Below are positions 23,857 through 35,373 of a DNA stretch of 64,000 bases, one piece after another. The first letter of the stretch is position 1. Each line of letters begins with the position of its first letter. Location: NCBI RefSeq assembly GCF_000346465.2, contig NC_034013.1, forward strand, positions 17,977,624-18,041,623, read 5' to 3'. The notes beneath the pieces were generated by a model that saw only the letters and a program-made list of their open reading frames with translations, was not told where the DNA came from and did not search any database. This DNA comes from Prunus persica. Its lineage: Eukaryota > Streptophyta > Magnoliopsida > Rosales > Rosaceae. The position numbers were made by a program, and so were the translations under genes.

Positions 23857-24093
23857 CCTAACATATTATATTACAAAGAACCAATTATCTCAATTACGTT
23901 GTACTACACATTGTCATGTAGCACAAATGACTTGAGGGTAGATCCCGAATTTTGTTAACGTCCAATTGGTCATTAACCCTAATATTGGTTGCGCATTATT
24001 CATACAGTATGAGAAACAGTGAGGGGCAATAAAGTATACATATTATATTACAAAATTTCCCATTCATTCGAACAATTTAGTCATATCCTTAAT

Positions 24094-26994
24094 TTACTTC
24101 GTTGTCTTTCTCTTTGGGTTACGTGAACAAAGACTTTTCTCACCCTTGCGATTTTCTTCTGTGGAGTGTTGTTTTGCATCCGGCTTACCCTTAGATGTGG
24201 CCCCCTCCTCATGGCCATCCTCTTCCTCATCCTCAGACTCATCCTCTTTCTCGTCCAACCAACCTTCGTCTTCATCGTCCTCTTCATCTTCCTCATCTTG
24301 TTCCTGATCTTCTTCCTCTTCCTCCTCATCTTGTTCCTGATCTTCTTCCTCTTCTTCCTCTCCTTCCTCTTGTTCTTCCTCTTCCTCATCTTCTTCATGC
24401 TCCTGTGGTAGCACAACTTTGGTCTTTCCTTTTCTACGTGTGTCGTGTTGCATTTTTTTGCGAAACTCCTACATACACATGGTAACATTGACATATATAA
24501 AATATCAATGTTGTTAAATTTAGTTGTGCACACGAGTGATGATGGCTTACAGTGCAGAATATAACATAATATTTAAACTAGCAAAATGTAACATCTTATA
24601 AATCAAAGTTTAGAATGGAGGTAACAAGCTTACATGTTCTGCATCATCATCCACCACGTCTTCAGCAAGACCCGAACTTGCAATGCCTGTTCCCGATGTG
24701 TGCTTCAATCTCTCCTATTACAATATAATACCGTTCATGTTCAATACCATGGGCTGTTATTTGAATATAACATCCGTGATGGTTGTTAATTTTAAGAAAT
24801 CAGTACGAAATTCAGCTGAAGTGACTCACAATCTCTTCCCGTAGGCGCCTGATCTCTGTGCTTGCTTCCAATGCAGTTGAAAATAGTACGGCATTCAACC
24901 CAGCATTCAGCTCCAAAAGCTCTGTTGCAGCTTCAGCAGTGACCTACAGGCAGACACATGCAATTACAACAATCACCACAGCAAGCCATCTTTTCATAAT
25001 AAATGACATCTTCAATGGAAGCTACTTACATGCGTTACACCATCAGGTAATGGTATATCAGGGCAATCTTGGCCACGGGGTATCCGCACAACTTTACTTC
25101 CATTTTGGTTGGCCCAACACGGTATTCGCACTAACCATGGCTGAGGAGAGATGTGGGGAAGTACATTGGCCCCTGCGGGAGTACTATGTTGTGGTTCCTG
25201 TGCAATTCAGGTATCATTTTAGAGTTAGGCAAAATTATATGAATTTCATGCTGCATGTGTCAGTAAAGAACACGTGTTTAGTGTAGAACGTACCGCATCA
25301 CGCAAGTCGTCGTAGTGGCGGTAACGTATGTACTCATCTCTGTAGTCAGCATAGTCGGATGAACGAGGAGCAACCCATTCGGAAGCTGGATACCCATTTA
25401 CTGCTTCCTCCACTTCTGACTCATTACTGAGCTTATAATCGGCAAGCATTGTCCTCGGTGGAATTTTGGGTACTTGAGGTGATGGGGTGCCTAAACTTTG
25501 CATTGTTACGCGCTCGCCCAAAAACCATGCTGAACCAGCTGGTCCCTCAAGGAGGATTCGTTTCCGAGTTGCCGGCACGGTTTTTTTTACTTCTTCCGGC
25601 AGCTCGGAGTCATTGGTCCCCCAAGGGTTCCAATTTACCTGCAATACAAATTTGTTATATTTGTGTCATAACTACATGTTTATGGTAATAAAGCAAACGG
25701 TTCAAGAGTGAAGACTTTATACCTGATCAGTGGTTAGATGTCGCATCATCACTCTAAAAGGTTCCAAGTGATGCTGCAAGTCGCGTTTTGATTTTGCACC
25801 AACCCACCTCAAAGTTCGGGGCCACGTGTTCACACTCCCACTTGGGCTTGATAAAGCAAATGGCTTTAGATACTCACAAGCCCATACCTACACAAAACAA
25901 GTATACAAATAAGTAATTTAAGCACAGAACCCTGTTGCAGTTTGGGGACATTAAGTTCGATTATACTAACCTCCCATGCCCTCCAATACCCGCCCATGCT
26001 TGCTGACCTGCCCCTCGAACAAGAATCCATCGATCTGTACAAGCACGCCAAAGCCGCCCCGCCCCAGTCATAATTACCAATGTCGGACACTTTTTCCAAA
26101 CTGGGGGCGTAGTGCATACTCACGTAGTGGCTCTTATCATTTAGGAAAGATGAGCCAATCAAGCACAATATAAAAGCCCGTGCAATTTGATCAGCTTCTT
26201 TATCATCCTTCGGATGCTTGTTCCAGTACGGGGTGCAAAGGCTGTCATACGGCACTCTCCTCTCGCCTGCGAGTAGGTCAGCAATGGGTTTCCCAAACAA
26301 TTTGACCACCTTGTTCTTATTTTTGTACATCTCGAAGTCGTACTGTAAACGCTTCCCACCAACACGCAATCCTGTGATTGCCGAGAAGTCCGTCGGGGTC
26401 ATTGTCATCTCTCCAACTTCATCGAAGTGGAATGTGTGGGTAGTGTCCCACCACCTCTCAGCTAAGGCCACAAGTAAGGGCCTATCCCCCTTCTTTCCAT
26501 GGCCCAATATCGACAAAAAGGGCAAAAAGCCGGCCTCTTGGACCTTTGCTTTCACCATCTCGTGCATTGCTGTGTTATACCACAGAGCACACTTCTCGTT
26601 GTTTCCACACCCTCTAATTTTTGTTAAAGTGAGCTACATCAAACACAAATTACTAAGTATTCAGAATATGCTTGTCACCGGACTTAATTAGACACTTTTC
26701 CAAACTCAGAAATGCCAATTGTAAAATGAAAAACAATACCTTGAAGGAGATATGTTCCTCCAAATCCACGTGAAGCACGGGTGAACAAGGATTGCGGCCC
26801 CTGGGTACGAACACACGTACACCGAAGACGCCACTACCCATAGGACCCGATATTCGGGATGCTGCCTTCCGTTTTTTGGATGTTGAGGAAGCCACGGAAG
26901 AGGTACCTTTCGTACCCTTCGCAAGGGTGGTCTTTTGGGGCCGGGAACCTTGCTGAGATGGTCCAACGTGAATGGACTTTTTCGTCGTCCTCAT
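24094..26994 (-). CDS. Plant mobile domain (PMD, MAIN-like) protein with acidic tail
   Basis: Eight exons on the minus strand: 26994-26740, 26633-25971, 25887-25723, 25638-25294, 25197-25030, 24943-24830, 24714-24634 and 24468-24094. Each is a multiple of three and together they encode 721 residues. Residues 1-85 are basic (KSIHVGPSQQ, SKKRKAAS). The aminotransferase-like plant mobile domain lies mainly in exon 2 (86-306), with the family block MTMTPTDFSAITGLRVGG, WDTTHTFHF and YDWGGAALACLYRSMD. A predicted helical, coiled-coil-like segment (about 533-575, AATELLELNAGLNAVL) precedes an almost uninterrupted Glu/Asp run at about 618-680. PMD proteins include the host silencing factors MAIN and MAIL1 as well as many transposon-borne copies. 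This gene lies inside the MULE, tail-to-tail with the transposase. Its molecular role is unknown. Confidence 0.82.
24225..24405 (-). repeat. Acidic codon repeat in the PMD gene
   Basis: A run of GAG/GAA/GAT codons coding for Glu/Asp, with internal repeats of EEEDQEQDEEE-like units. The opposite strand gives leucine- and proline-rich open frames that are artefacts of this composition. Confidence 0.85.
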
Positions 26995-29734
26995 TGTTGC
27001 TTGGAATCCTTCATTATTGATTTGATACAGAACAATGAAACAGATTATATATCCCTCAACATCAACCAATACAGTACCTATTCTGACGAAAAATAGAACC
27101 CGAAGGTCAATATCACATGCCATCCAAGAAAATACCAACCAGGGACTACATTGCACTAGAAGGATGCACAACAAATAATACCAACACACATTGCTCCCTC
27201 AAAACCCACAAGCATCAATACCATATGAAACACTATCAACAACATAAAAGACACTGCATGAAAATCCACAAATTATTTCCATATGTAGTCTCCACATTTA
27301 ACTTTTGATGTCAGTCTCCCTTCATAATTTATAACATATGAGAAATCATCATCAAATATCAATATGCAAGGGATCACATTTGAAATAAGAGACTAACCGG
27401 AATCGACTAAAGCCCCAACCTTCAATCAACAGCTTCTCAGCGCCACCTTAGTCTTCACACCAATATCAACAGCTACGAATTCACGTAATAGGAAATCCTC
27501 AACTTTCGCAGACCCTACGCTTCTCTGAAAAAATGAAGGCCAACGCACATGGAATCAAAACGTACCCATAAGATGTTTTACGAAAACATAACAACCCGGA
27601 AATGTAAACGCTGCCAATTTCAGTTTAAATCGTTTGTGTACGTGAAAACACTCAAAGCAGACCGAACCCACTCTAGGAAAGAGTTCAATGGCTTGGATTC
27701 GGTCCCATATAACCAGACCCACAATGGGATTTGAAGGTAAAGCCGAATTCTGGTTTGGATACCCGAGATTGGGAAAGTTCGGAGCTTTGTTAGGATATCC
27801 CTGGCCTTGTGGTTCCCACTGGTTAGTGTTTGCCTGTTCATCGAAAGGCCTAGGATCGGACGGCGGGGGCTGCTGCTGCGGAGGGGGCCTCTGGTACTCG
27901 TTTTGGACCGTAGAGGTGCTTAGGGTTTTGGCTATGGTTAGGGTTTCTAAGTTGGTGATGTTGATGGCGATGGTGTTGCTGCCGTGAGAGAAGGCAAATT
28001 GAGAAAGATGCAGAGGCCGTACCTTACAGAATTATAACAGTGCTGGGCTTGGTGCGCGTCGAATCGCCATGAGAGACGCCATTTCCTTTGCCTCCCAGAG
28101 AGATTGTAGGTGAAACCCGAAAATGGTCTTGCGCTGCATCCGTATGATGTTTCAGAATTTTCCTTGGGTTTGATCCACTGAGGTTCTAACTTGAAGAATG
28201 CAAGGCCCGGGTCCTGTTCCCTTGGGCCATTTTAAGCCCCTTCGAAGAGTCGGGTCACTTATACATTTGTAAGGAGAAAATTGTCAATTTGTCACAAGTG
28301 GGTTTCGGGTTTTCAGCCCCACAATGGATTGGGCTTTACTGTGAAAATATAATTGGGTTTGGGCTTTCATCATCAACTTAGAACTCTCTACCTCTTTAGT
28401 AATCTGTTTTGCCATAAAACTAGAAACAAAATTTAAGTAAATGTCTTTGTCCTTTTACTTTCATATATTTTGATATTACTCCATTTACTGAAGTTTACAA
28501 TGTAAATAAGGAAGTACCCCCAATTTGGATTCAAATAAAAATATTAGAAAATCAAATCCCACCAAATCAAAATATGAAAAATCGGTTTTAGTGCAAAATA
28601 CGATATAGGCTAAAAATGATGCCTCATTAAGTCAATATATACTTCATATGAAAATCCCATAAAATCAAGTTTTCTTATATGATGTGTAAGGAATAAAAGC
28701 CGCCAAAAATTATCTTGAGAAAATGATTATTCCGAAAAACCATTTTTCATACTTAGCCAATATTGCACCTCCGCTAAAAAAATTATGGGTCCGCCCGTGT
28801 CTATAAATACCAACCAATACTCTTCACTTTTAACACCAAATCCTCATATTTTTTTTTTCTATAAATACCAACCAATACAACTAATAAAATAAAATCTGAT
28901 CCGATATGAATAGTATTAACACATAGTAACCCAAAAATCTTATCCGAAAATCTTATCCAAATTAATTGTTTAAGTAAAAAAAAAGTTGTGAAAAAACAAC
29001 AAAATGAATAGTACTTGCCCTTTGCCATGGCAATGGGTGGAAACACAAAAAACTATTTGCAAGGGCAACCACTATTCACCTGAATAGTGGCTGCCCTAGC
29101 TCCCCCCTTGCCATAGCTAAGGGCAAATGGGTGGAGTTGCTCTTACATTTAAAAATTACTTGGGTTGCGCTGTAGGGATAGTAATAATTGAGTTTGGGCT
29201 TTCTGGTTACAATTGAAGGGGTTAGGATTTAGGGTTTATGCACTTGTAGTTACGGTTATAATTGAAGGGTTTGGGCTTTATGGAGCGTACGAATTGGTTT
29301 TGGGGTACATGATTAAAATTCAAGTGTTTAGGGTTTGTGGTTTATGCTTCAAAGTTAAAATTGAAATGGGTTGAGCTCACAGTTAAAATTGAGTTGGGTG
29401 CAAAGGCTGTTATGGATCGTATTAATTGGGGTTGGCTTGTAGGGTTAAAATTCAAGGGTTACTATTTTATTTTTGGATTAACAGTTTTGAATTTTGGTTG
29501 AGCTTTATGGTTAACATTGAATTGGGTTTGGGCTTTTGGGGGCAAAGTATGGTTTATGTTAATTTTGAAATGGTGTTAAAAAAAATGTATGGCGGAGTGT
29601 ATTCCGAATGGACAATTGTACCCCTACATGTTTCTATAAAACAGCCTCTCATGTCCAACCAAATTTCGAGCATATTATCATACACACTCTAACGTATCTA
29701 TCTTCACCAAAAGCAAGGAAAAAACGGGGTTATT
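26995..29734. other. MULE interior without recognised gene
   Basis: 26995-28250 is probably the promoter and leader of the PMD gene. It is GC-richer at 27680-28000, where a 99-codon open frame (27688-27987, plus) has no recognisable features. 28790-29146 looks like an unrelated small repeat ending GGGTGGAGTTGCTCTTA. 29150-29560 is a degenerate stretch with recurring AAAATT(G/C)A-GGGTTT motifs; the TAGGGTTT words are scattered and not a telomeric array. Confidence 0.45.
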
Positions 29735-31090
29735 GTTCAACAAAACGGAAGGTTCGCTTTCGTTTGGAAAAATTCAACGTCCCGCCGAAAAAGGGGGCCA
29801 ACAAACCTACTCTGTCCAACCAACGGGCTATTTATTCAAACGAACGTCGTCCTTTCGTTCCTAAAGAAAAGTTAAACGTTCACCCAAACAAGCTCCCCAA
29901 CCACTTTACTTTTTCAAACAAATGAGCTACTAGTTTACAAGAACGCAACCAATGCGTTTGTTGAGGAAAGGTATCTGTTCGCCGAAACAATATACCAACG
30001 AACTTACTTTTTCAAACAAACGGGTTGTTTGTTCATCTGAGCGCAAGTAATTGGTTTGGTTCATAAAAAGTTGACGTTCCACCGAAAACGGTTCCCACCA
30101 AAAGTACTTTTCAGAACCAACAGGGTATTTATTCATATGAACGCATTACCTGTGTTCCTAGAGAAAAGCTCTCTGTTCGCGAAAAAATCTCCCCAACGAC
30201 CTTACTTTTTCAAAAAAATGAGAAACTTTTTAAGACAAACGGTCGTAGTGGCGTTTGTTCAGGAAAGTTATCTGTTGGCCGAAAAAATATACCAACGAAC
30301 TAACTTTTTCAAACAAACGGGGTGTTTGTTCATTCTAACGCAAGAGTTTGATTTAGTTCAGAAAAATTCGACGTTCCGGCGAAAATGAAGGCCAACAAAC
30401 TTACTTTTTCAAACCAACAGAGTATTTCTTCATACGAATGCAGTACCTGCGTTCGTGGAGAAAAGTAACCCGTTTGACCAAAAAATGCCCCAACTACCGC
30501 TCTTTTTCAAACAAATGGGAAACTTTTTCAGTACTACGTAAAATGTACGTTAGTTGAGGAAAGTTTTCTGTTCGCTGAAAAAATATACCCAACAACCCTA
30601 CTCTTTCACACAAACGGGGTGTTTGTTAAGTGAACATAAGGGTTGTGTTTGTTTAGTAAAGTTACCCATTCCCACACAAATGGGCCCCACTAGCGTACTT
30701 TTTCAAACAAACTAGGTGAGTCTTGAACCAAACAGAAGGGGGTGCGTTGGTTCAGAAAAATCCCACGTTCCCCCGAAAAAGAACCCCAACAGAAAAAAAA
30801 ATTTAAACAAACGTTATTTGTTTTCATACTAACGCAAGGAGTTCGTTCAATGACGAAAGTTACCTGTTCGACGGAAAAATGGGTCCAACGAACTCACTTT
30901 TTCTAATAAACGTGGTATTTGTTCAAGTTAACGCAAATGTTGCGTTCGTTGAGTAAAGTTGACCGTTCCCCGGAAAGATGACCCCAACGAACTTACTTTT
31001 TCAAACAAACGAGGTATGTGTTCAACAGAACTTAATGGAGTGTCTTCGTTTAGGAAAATTCGACGTTCCGCCGAAAAAGAAACCCCAGTC
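29735..31090 (+). repeat. 99-bp minisatellite with 297-bp higher-order repeat
   Basis: The anchor (A)CTTTTTCAAAC occurs at about 29911, 30009, 30108, 30207, 30306, 30406, 30504, 30603, 30700, 30802, 30899 and 30998, a spacing of 97-102 bp. Three unit types alternate: one with ACGGG(T/G)TGTTTGTTCA (30009, 30306, 30603), one with CCAACAG.GTATTT.TTCATA (30108, 30406) and one with AAATGRGAAACTTTTT (30207, 30504). This gives a trimeric period of about 297 bp at the left and centre that fades to the right. No continuous reading frame survives, although 99 bp is an exact multiple of three. Confidence 0.85.
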
Positions 31091-31247
31091 CAAACTACAA
31101 AACGACCAAGTACAAAGAACCAGGGTAAAATGAATGATTATTTAAGGACTTACTTCCTCTACATTTCAACTCAAAGACTTCCACCTATTTTGTACTTAAT
31201 CCATTATTGAAACACAATCTGAGAGACAAAAACAGAAAACCCATACA

Positions 31248-31571
31248 ATGTCCCATTCAATGGTTGGTAGCTCAAGAGGCTCCACCACACCTAAGAACAA
31301 GAGGGTGGGTGATGATGGTGTTAATTCATCGAATTATGTCCGCCAACAAGTCAAACGAGCCCATGATGTCACGAAGCCTCCCACCGAGGCTAGTAACAAC
31401 ATCTTTGATGAAGGAGATTCAACGACCAAGTACGAGATTTACAATGGCGGGATTGAGGTAGGCTTTGAGATGTTTAGGAAATACGCTAAGCTTGTTGATG
31501 GTGGTTCAACTAAGTGGGACAAGATCCAGGTATACGAAGCAATTGCTATTTTGGAGAAGCGAGCTCCGTGA
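31248..31571 (+). CDS. Small ORF of unknown function in the MULE (107 aa)
   Basis: An uninterrupted ATG-to-stop frame just right of the minisatellite, convergent with the Ulp1 gene. The N-terminal half is Ser/Thr/Lys/Arg-rich (SSRGSTTPKNKR); the C-terminal half is more globular in look (KYEIYNGGIEVGFEMFRKYA, KWDKIQVYEAIAILEKR). I do not recognise the family. Length and composition are compatible with a real short gene or the remaining exon of a longer one; no splice partner was found. Confidence 0.4.
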   Translation: MSHSMVGSSRGSTTPKNKRVGDDGVNSSNYVRQQVKRAHDVTKPPTEASNNIFDEGDSTTKYEIYNGGIEVGFEMFRKYAKLVDGGSTKWDKIQVYEAIAILEKRAP

Positions 31572-32106
31572 AACACCGGTATTGTATGATGTAGCTGGTG
31601 TTGGTTGTCATCATTTCTGATGTCATTTCTGATGTTATAATTTCAGCCATAATATCGCATGTTAAATGTTAGAATCGGTATGGTTGAATAGTTTTAGGGT
31701 ATAAATTGTACAAAAAAATAACCCCAACATATGGTTACGAGACCTTTATTATCAATCTAGTAGGAACTCCTGTTTGGTAAATGAAGTCGGGGCTTCAATA
31801 CCCTGCTATCATGTTCCCATTGGGGCAACAAAAAAACAAGACACATACCGTGGATGAATCTTCAAACAAGACACATACCGTAGCAAACAAGTGAAACTAG
31901 GCGGTTCGATCTAGTCATGAAATGTTTCTATGTCGTCAAGAAAACCAAAATACCATTTCTAAGCGAATAATGGAATTACATCGTGTCATGCAATTGCACT
32001 TGCTATACTACAAAAGCACCCTGACTGTGCGCAAATAGGGATATATACATGCCATTACACCTAATTTGTACACTGTAAACCCTTATCACCTACTGTCAAA
32101 ATGAAT

Positions 32107-35100
32107 CTACTTTGCCTGGGAGCGTGTTATTGGCTTCCTTGCGATGGGATGATGAGGGATGAAGGGATCCTTCTGTTCGACCAACTTGTCAAGTTGTTCG
32201 TCGACAACTCTTCGAGCGGACTCCCTTACTTCCTTTAGACGCCGGTTTCTTGGGTTCTTCAGCAACGATAGTGCAATGCGAACGCGCTCACTTGCATGTT
32301 GAAACTGCAAATAAAAAACAGCCCGTCAAAGATATGATTAACAAAAATATCAGACATTTGACAAAAGCATGAAACGATATATATGCCGACTCACTTTATT
32401 TGAACCGTGTGATCTGCATTCAATGTCTTGTAGCCAATTCATAACGAACACACCACAATCGCATCCATTTACTTGTCTACGGGCCTTGTCAGTTAGCACA
32501 ATGTTGAATTTTGCAAACTGCCATCCCTTTTCAAAATAGTTGACAATCTCCTCATTGTAAATGTGGTCCAACACTTTCATCTACAACACAATCAATGCAA
32601 ATGAATTCTTAGTCGGGTTGTTAGGACAATAAAAATACAAACGGACCATTAGGTCAATTAAACTTACAATTCGTTCTGCTTGTTGATAACGACCTGCGTT
32701 GTACTTAGGACCGGGGAGGCTATCCCATATTTCAACTTTTTTATCGCTAGGAAGCACCACAATCAAATACCAATGACTCCCGATTCGATCAAAAACGGGA
32801 ATGAACATCTAGCAGCACAATGACTTACTTAGAAAAACATGCGTATACAAAAGCACACTAAAGATGTTCTAAATAACAACTTAAATTCTTACCTTCTCGC
32901 ACTTCTTAAGCCTTACGGTGAACCGATTTGTGTTTTCCCTTCTCAGTTTGACAGCCAATTCGAAAAGTTGACCATCACTTGTATTATGAACTTGCTCCTA
33001 CATTCACATATACTGTAAGCGTAAATTCATTTACCAAATGACAAACTATAACAGGGTTCCAATATGAATGCTTACCGCCATATATGTGGGGAAGTACCAA
33101 TTCCTTGACCCCTTTTCTTCTAGATAATACACGTGTGCGTTGAGTACTCCATCATTAATCCACTCTTCGGGCCTTAAGCACATGAACTCACCTCTCGTGA
33201 CATGATGTTTGTTTTCAATTTGAATTATAATTTCGCCACTACAACAGAAGAAGAAAGCAATTCTTATAATTAAATTCACGTGCGCAAGAACATATCAGGA
33301 ATTTGGTCAATGGCATAATTCAACATTTGTAAGTAGTTACCTTGAAAGGTTGTTAGACCTAAAAATATAACTAAATAACTCTAAATCGGAGTCTTCTAAG
33401 TCCCCGGGTTTTAATTTGAAAGGCCCAATTTTCATCTTAGACGTCGTTGAATGCACAACCTTTCCTTTTGCGGTTGACGGGTCAACCCATGGCTCTCTAC
33501 AAAGAACTCCTGGACGCCTTTCGGCCGTTCGACGTGTTTTAATTCGAGTTTCATCACCACGGGCCGGTTTTGTGAACTTCCTCTTTTCCACGCCAATTTT
33601 CAACTGCGGAAAAGGGAATTCGAATATTACATTTACGAAAAACAAAAGTTAAGTATTTTACAACTATGTAAATAAATGCATGCTTAAAAAATCTAAAAGA
33701 TAACAACAAACTCGATCTTCAAACTCCTAATCGGTCATAATACCTCGGGTTCACTGAAACTCTGTCCATCCGGTAATAGCATCCAAGTATTGTTTACATC
33801 AACTACACCTTTCTCCTTTAATTTGCTAGCTTCTTCACCCTTCTTCTTCACAACACTCTCACCACCTTGATCTCGTTCTTTCAGTGGACTGTCCTTAGTT
33901 TGATTTACATCTTCATGTCCCGGATGAAGATGTTGTCTTGCGTCTTTATTGAAGGAGCTCACTTGACTCATTACCTTGTCAGTGAGTTCCAACATTGACC
34001 GCTGGACCTCCGCCTGTATTATCGGCCCCAAAGTTATAGCAAGTCCTTCAACTGATCGCTTCACCTCGGCCTGTATTATTGGCGCCAAACTGACTGCAAC
34101 TTCTTGAACAATTCTTTCAAGGTTTACTCTCGACACTTCATTCGTTGGACTGTGCTTTGAAACTACCCGAACGGTTGGACTATCAAACCCACCTTGCTTT
34201 CTGACCCATTTAATCATTTTCCACACCGACTTATTGTCCCATGACACAATGGGATCCAAAGACTTATCAACATATACTCCACCATGGAGAATTGAATCGA
34301 AATACAGTAGTTGGAGAAATAGTAGTGACCCATTTACATACGAAACTTTCTTTGCTTTGAACGACCTAATACCTTCACATAAGAAGTTGAATCCATGGTC
34401 GGCCCAGTTCTTAGTCTCTATCTTCCCTGGGATCGTCAAGAAAGTTAAATAGTTCCCCGTCACTGATGGTGAGGAGGTCGGGCAAAGTACAGTGCCAAGT
34501 GCGAACATCACAAATCGAACTTTAAAGTCCTCATCGGCATTTTCGCACTTTTCCAATTGTTCAGCTAAATCCCTTACTAATACTCTCTTGCCATTTCCAC
34601 CGAAACTATTCACTAACTCTTTCACCTTTTCATCTTCTACCAGCCACTCAAGTTCAACAACCTCGCCGGTGTTCTTAAGACCCATAACACGCCCAAACTC
34701 AACGGCACTTATTCCAATCACATTGCCGTGCAGTTGTATAGAAGACGTATCAGGATTGAACCTTTCAATTAGAAATTGGCATAGTTCGCGGCGTAAACGA
34801 GTGCAACACAAAGATGCCACTTTACCAAACCCAATTTCATTAATTGCTAAGCGCTTCTGATTCGACAATTTTTCCACCGTCTGATGGAATCGATCCGGGC
34901 TGCATCTACTGGTAAAACCCTTCTCATTCACTGACACGTTTACTTGCCCACTTGATCCTTCTACTTGCCCACCCGATAAATCCAAGGCAGAGCCATATGT
35001 TGCCTTCTCTTGAGGGTTCAAATTCCTCCATTTATTAGCAATCTCTTCTTGTACCTGAAACAAAAAAATTTCCTCATTAAAAGACCCTATTTAATAAAAT

Positions 35101-35373
35101 AATTACTAAACTGCCCAATCCATTGCCATCTCTCACCTTTCTGTCCAACTTTGCATTTGCCTCTTTCCCCATTTCATGTCGTTGTTTTTTCCTGTAAATC
35201 ATTTATTTTTAATCAATTAACCATCACAATATTAAGCAACCACATTTCCAATTTTAAGATGTACGCGTAACTTACATGAAATTAAAAAATGCATCTCGCC
35301 CAACTCTTGATTGTTGCACATTACTGTCGCCCTTGCGTTTTCCTTTTGCTGATCCCCTTTTTTTAGCTTCCAT
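32107..35373 (-). CDS. HMG-like box / Ulp1 (C48) cysteine protease
   Basis: Nine exons on the minus strand: 35373-35276, 35191-35137, 35054-33744, 33603-33341, 33238-33076, 32997-32893, 32808-32668, 32580-32395 and 32304-32107. They sum to 840 codons (839 residues). The N-terminus (about 1-75) is lysine-rich and resembles an HMG box: GRDAFFNFMKKQRHEM, IANKWRNLNPQEKATYGSA. A long middle region (about 100-300) has the look of the domain preceding Ulp1 in transposon-borne proteases (CTRLRRELCQFLIERFNPD, ISAVEFGRVMGLKNTG). The C-terminal protease has WINDGVLNAHVYYLEE, then catalytic H677 (GSHWYLIV), D694 (EIWDSL), Q748 and C754 (NGCDCGVFV); the H-to-D spacing of 17 equals yeast Ulp1. All catalytic residues are present. 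Such enzymes cleave SUMO-type conjugates; the substrate here is unknown. Lies inside the MULE. Confidence 0.85.

Noticed and set aside
24166..24485. Leucine- and proline-rich open frames on the plus strand
   Set aside because: They are the antisense shadow of the Glu/Asp codon run of the PMD gene's last exon, whose own frame fits the spliced gene.
27688..27987. 99-codon plus-strand frame in the MULE
   Set aside because: Gly/Val/Leu-biased composition with no motif; it lies in GC-richer sequence upstream of the PMD gene and is probably spurious.
29150..29560. Interstitial telomere sequence
   Set aside because: TAGGGTTT-like words are scattered and never in tandem.
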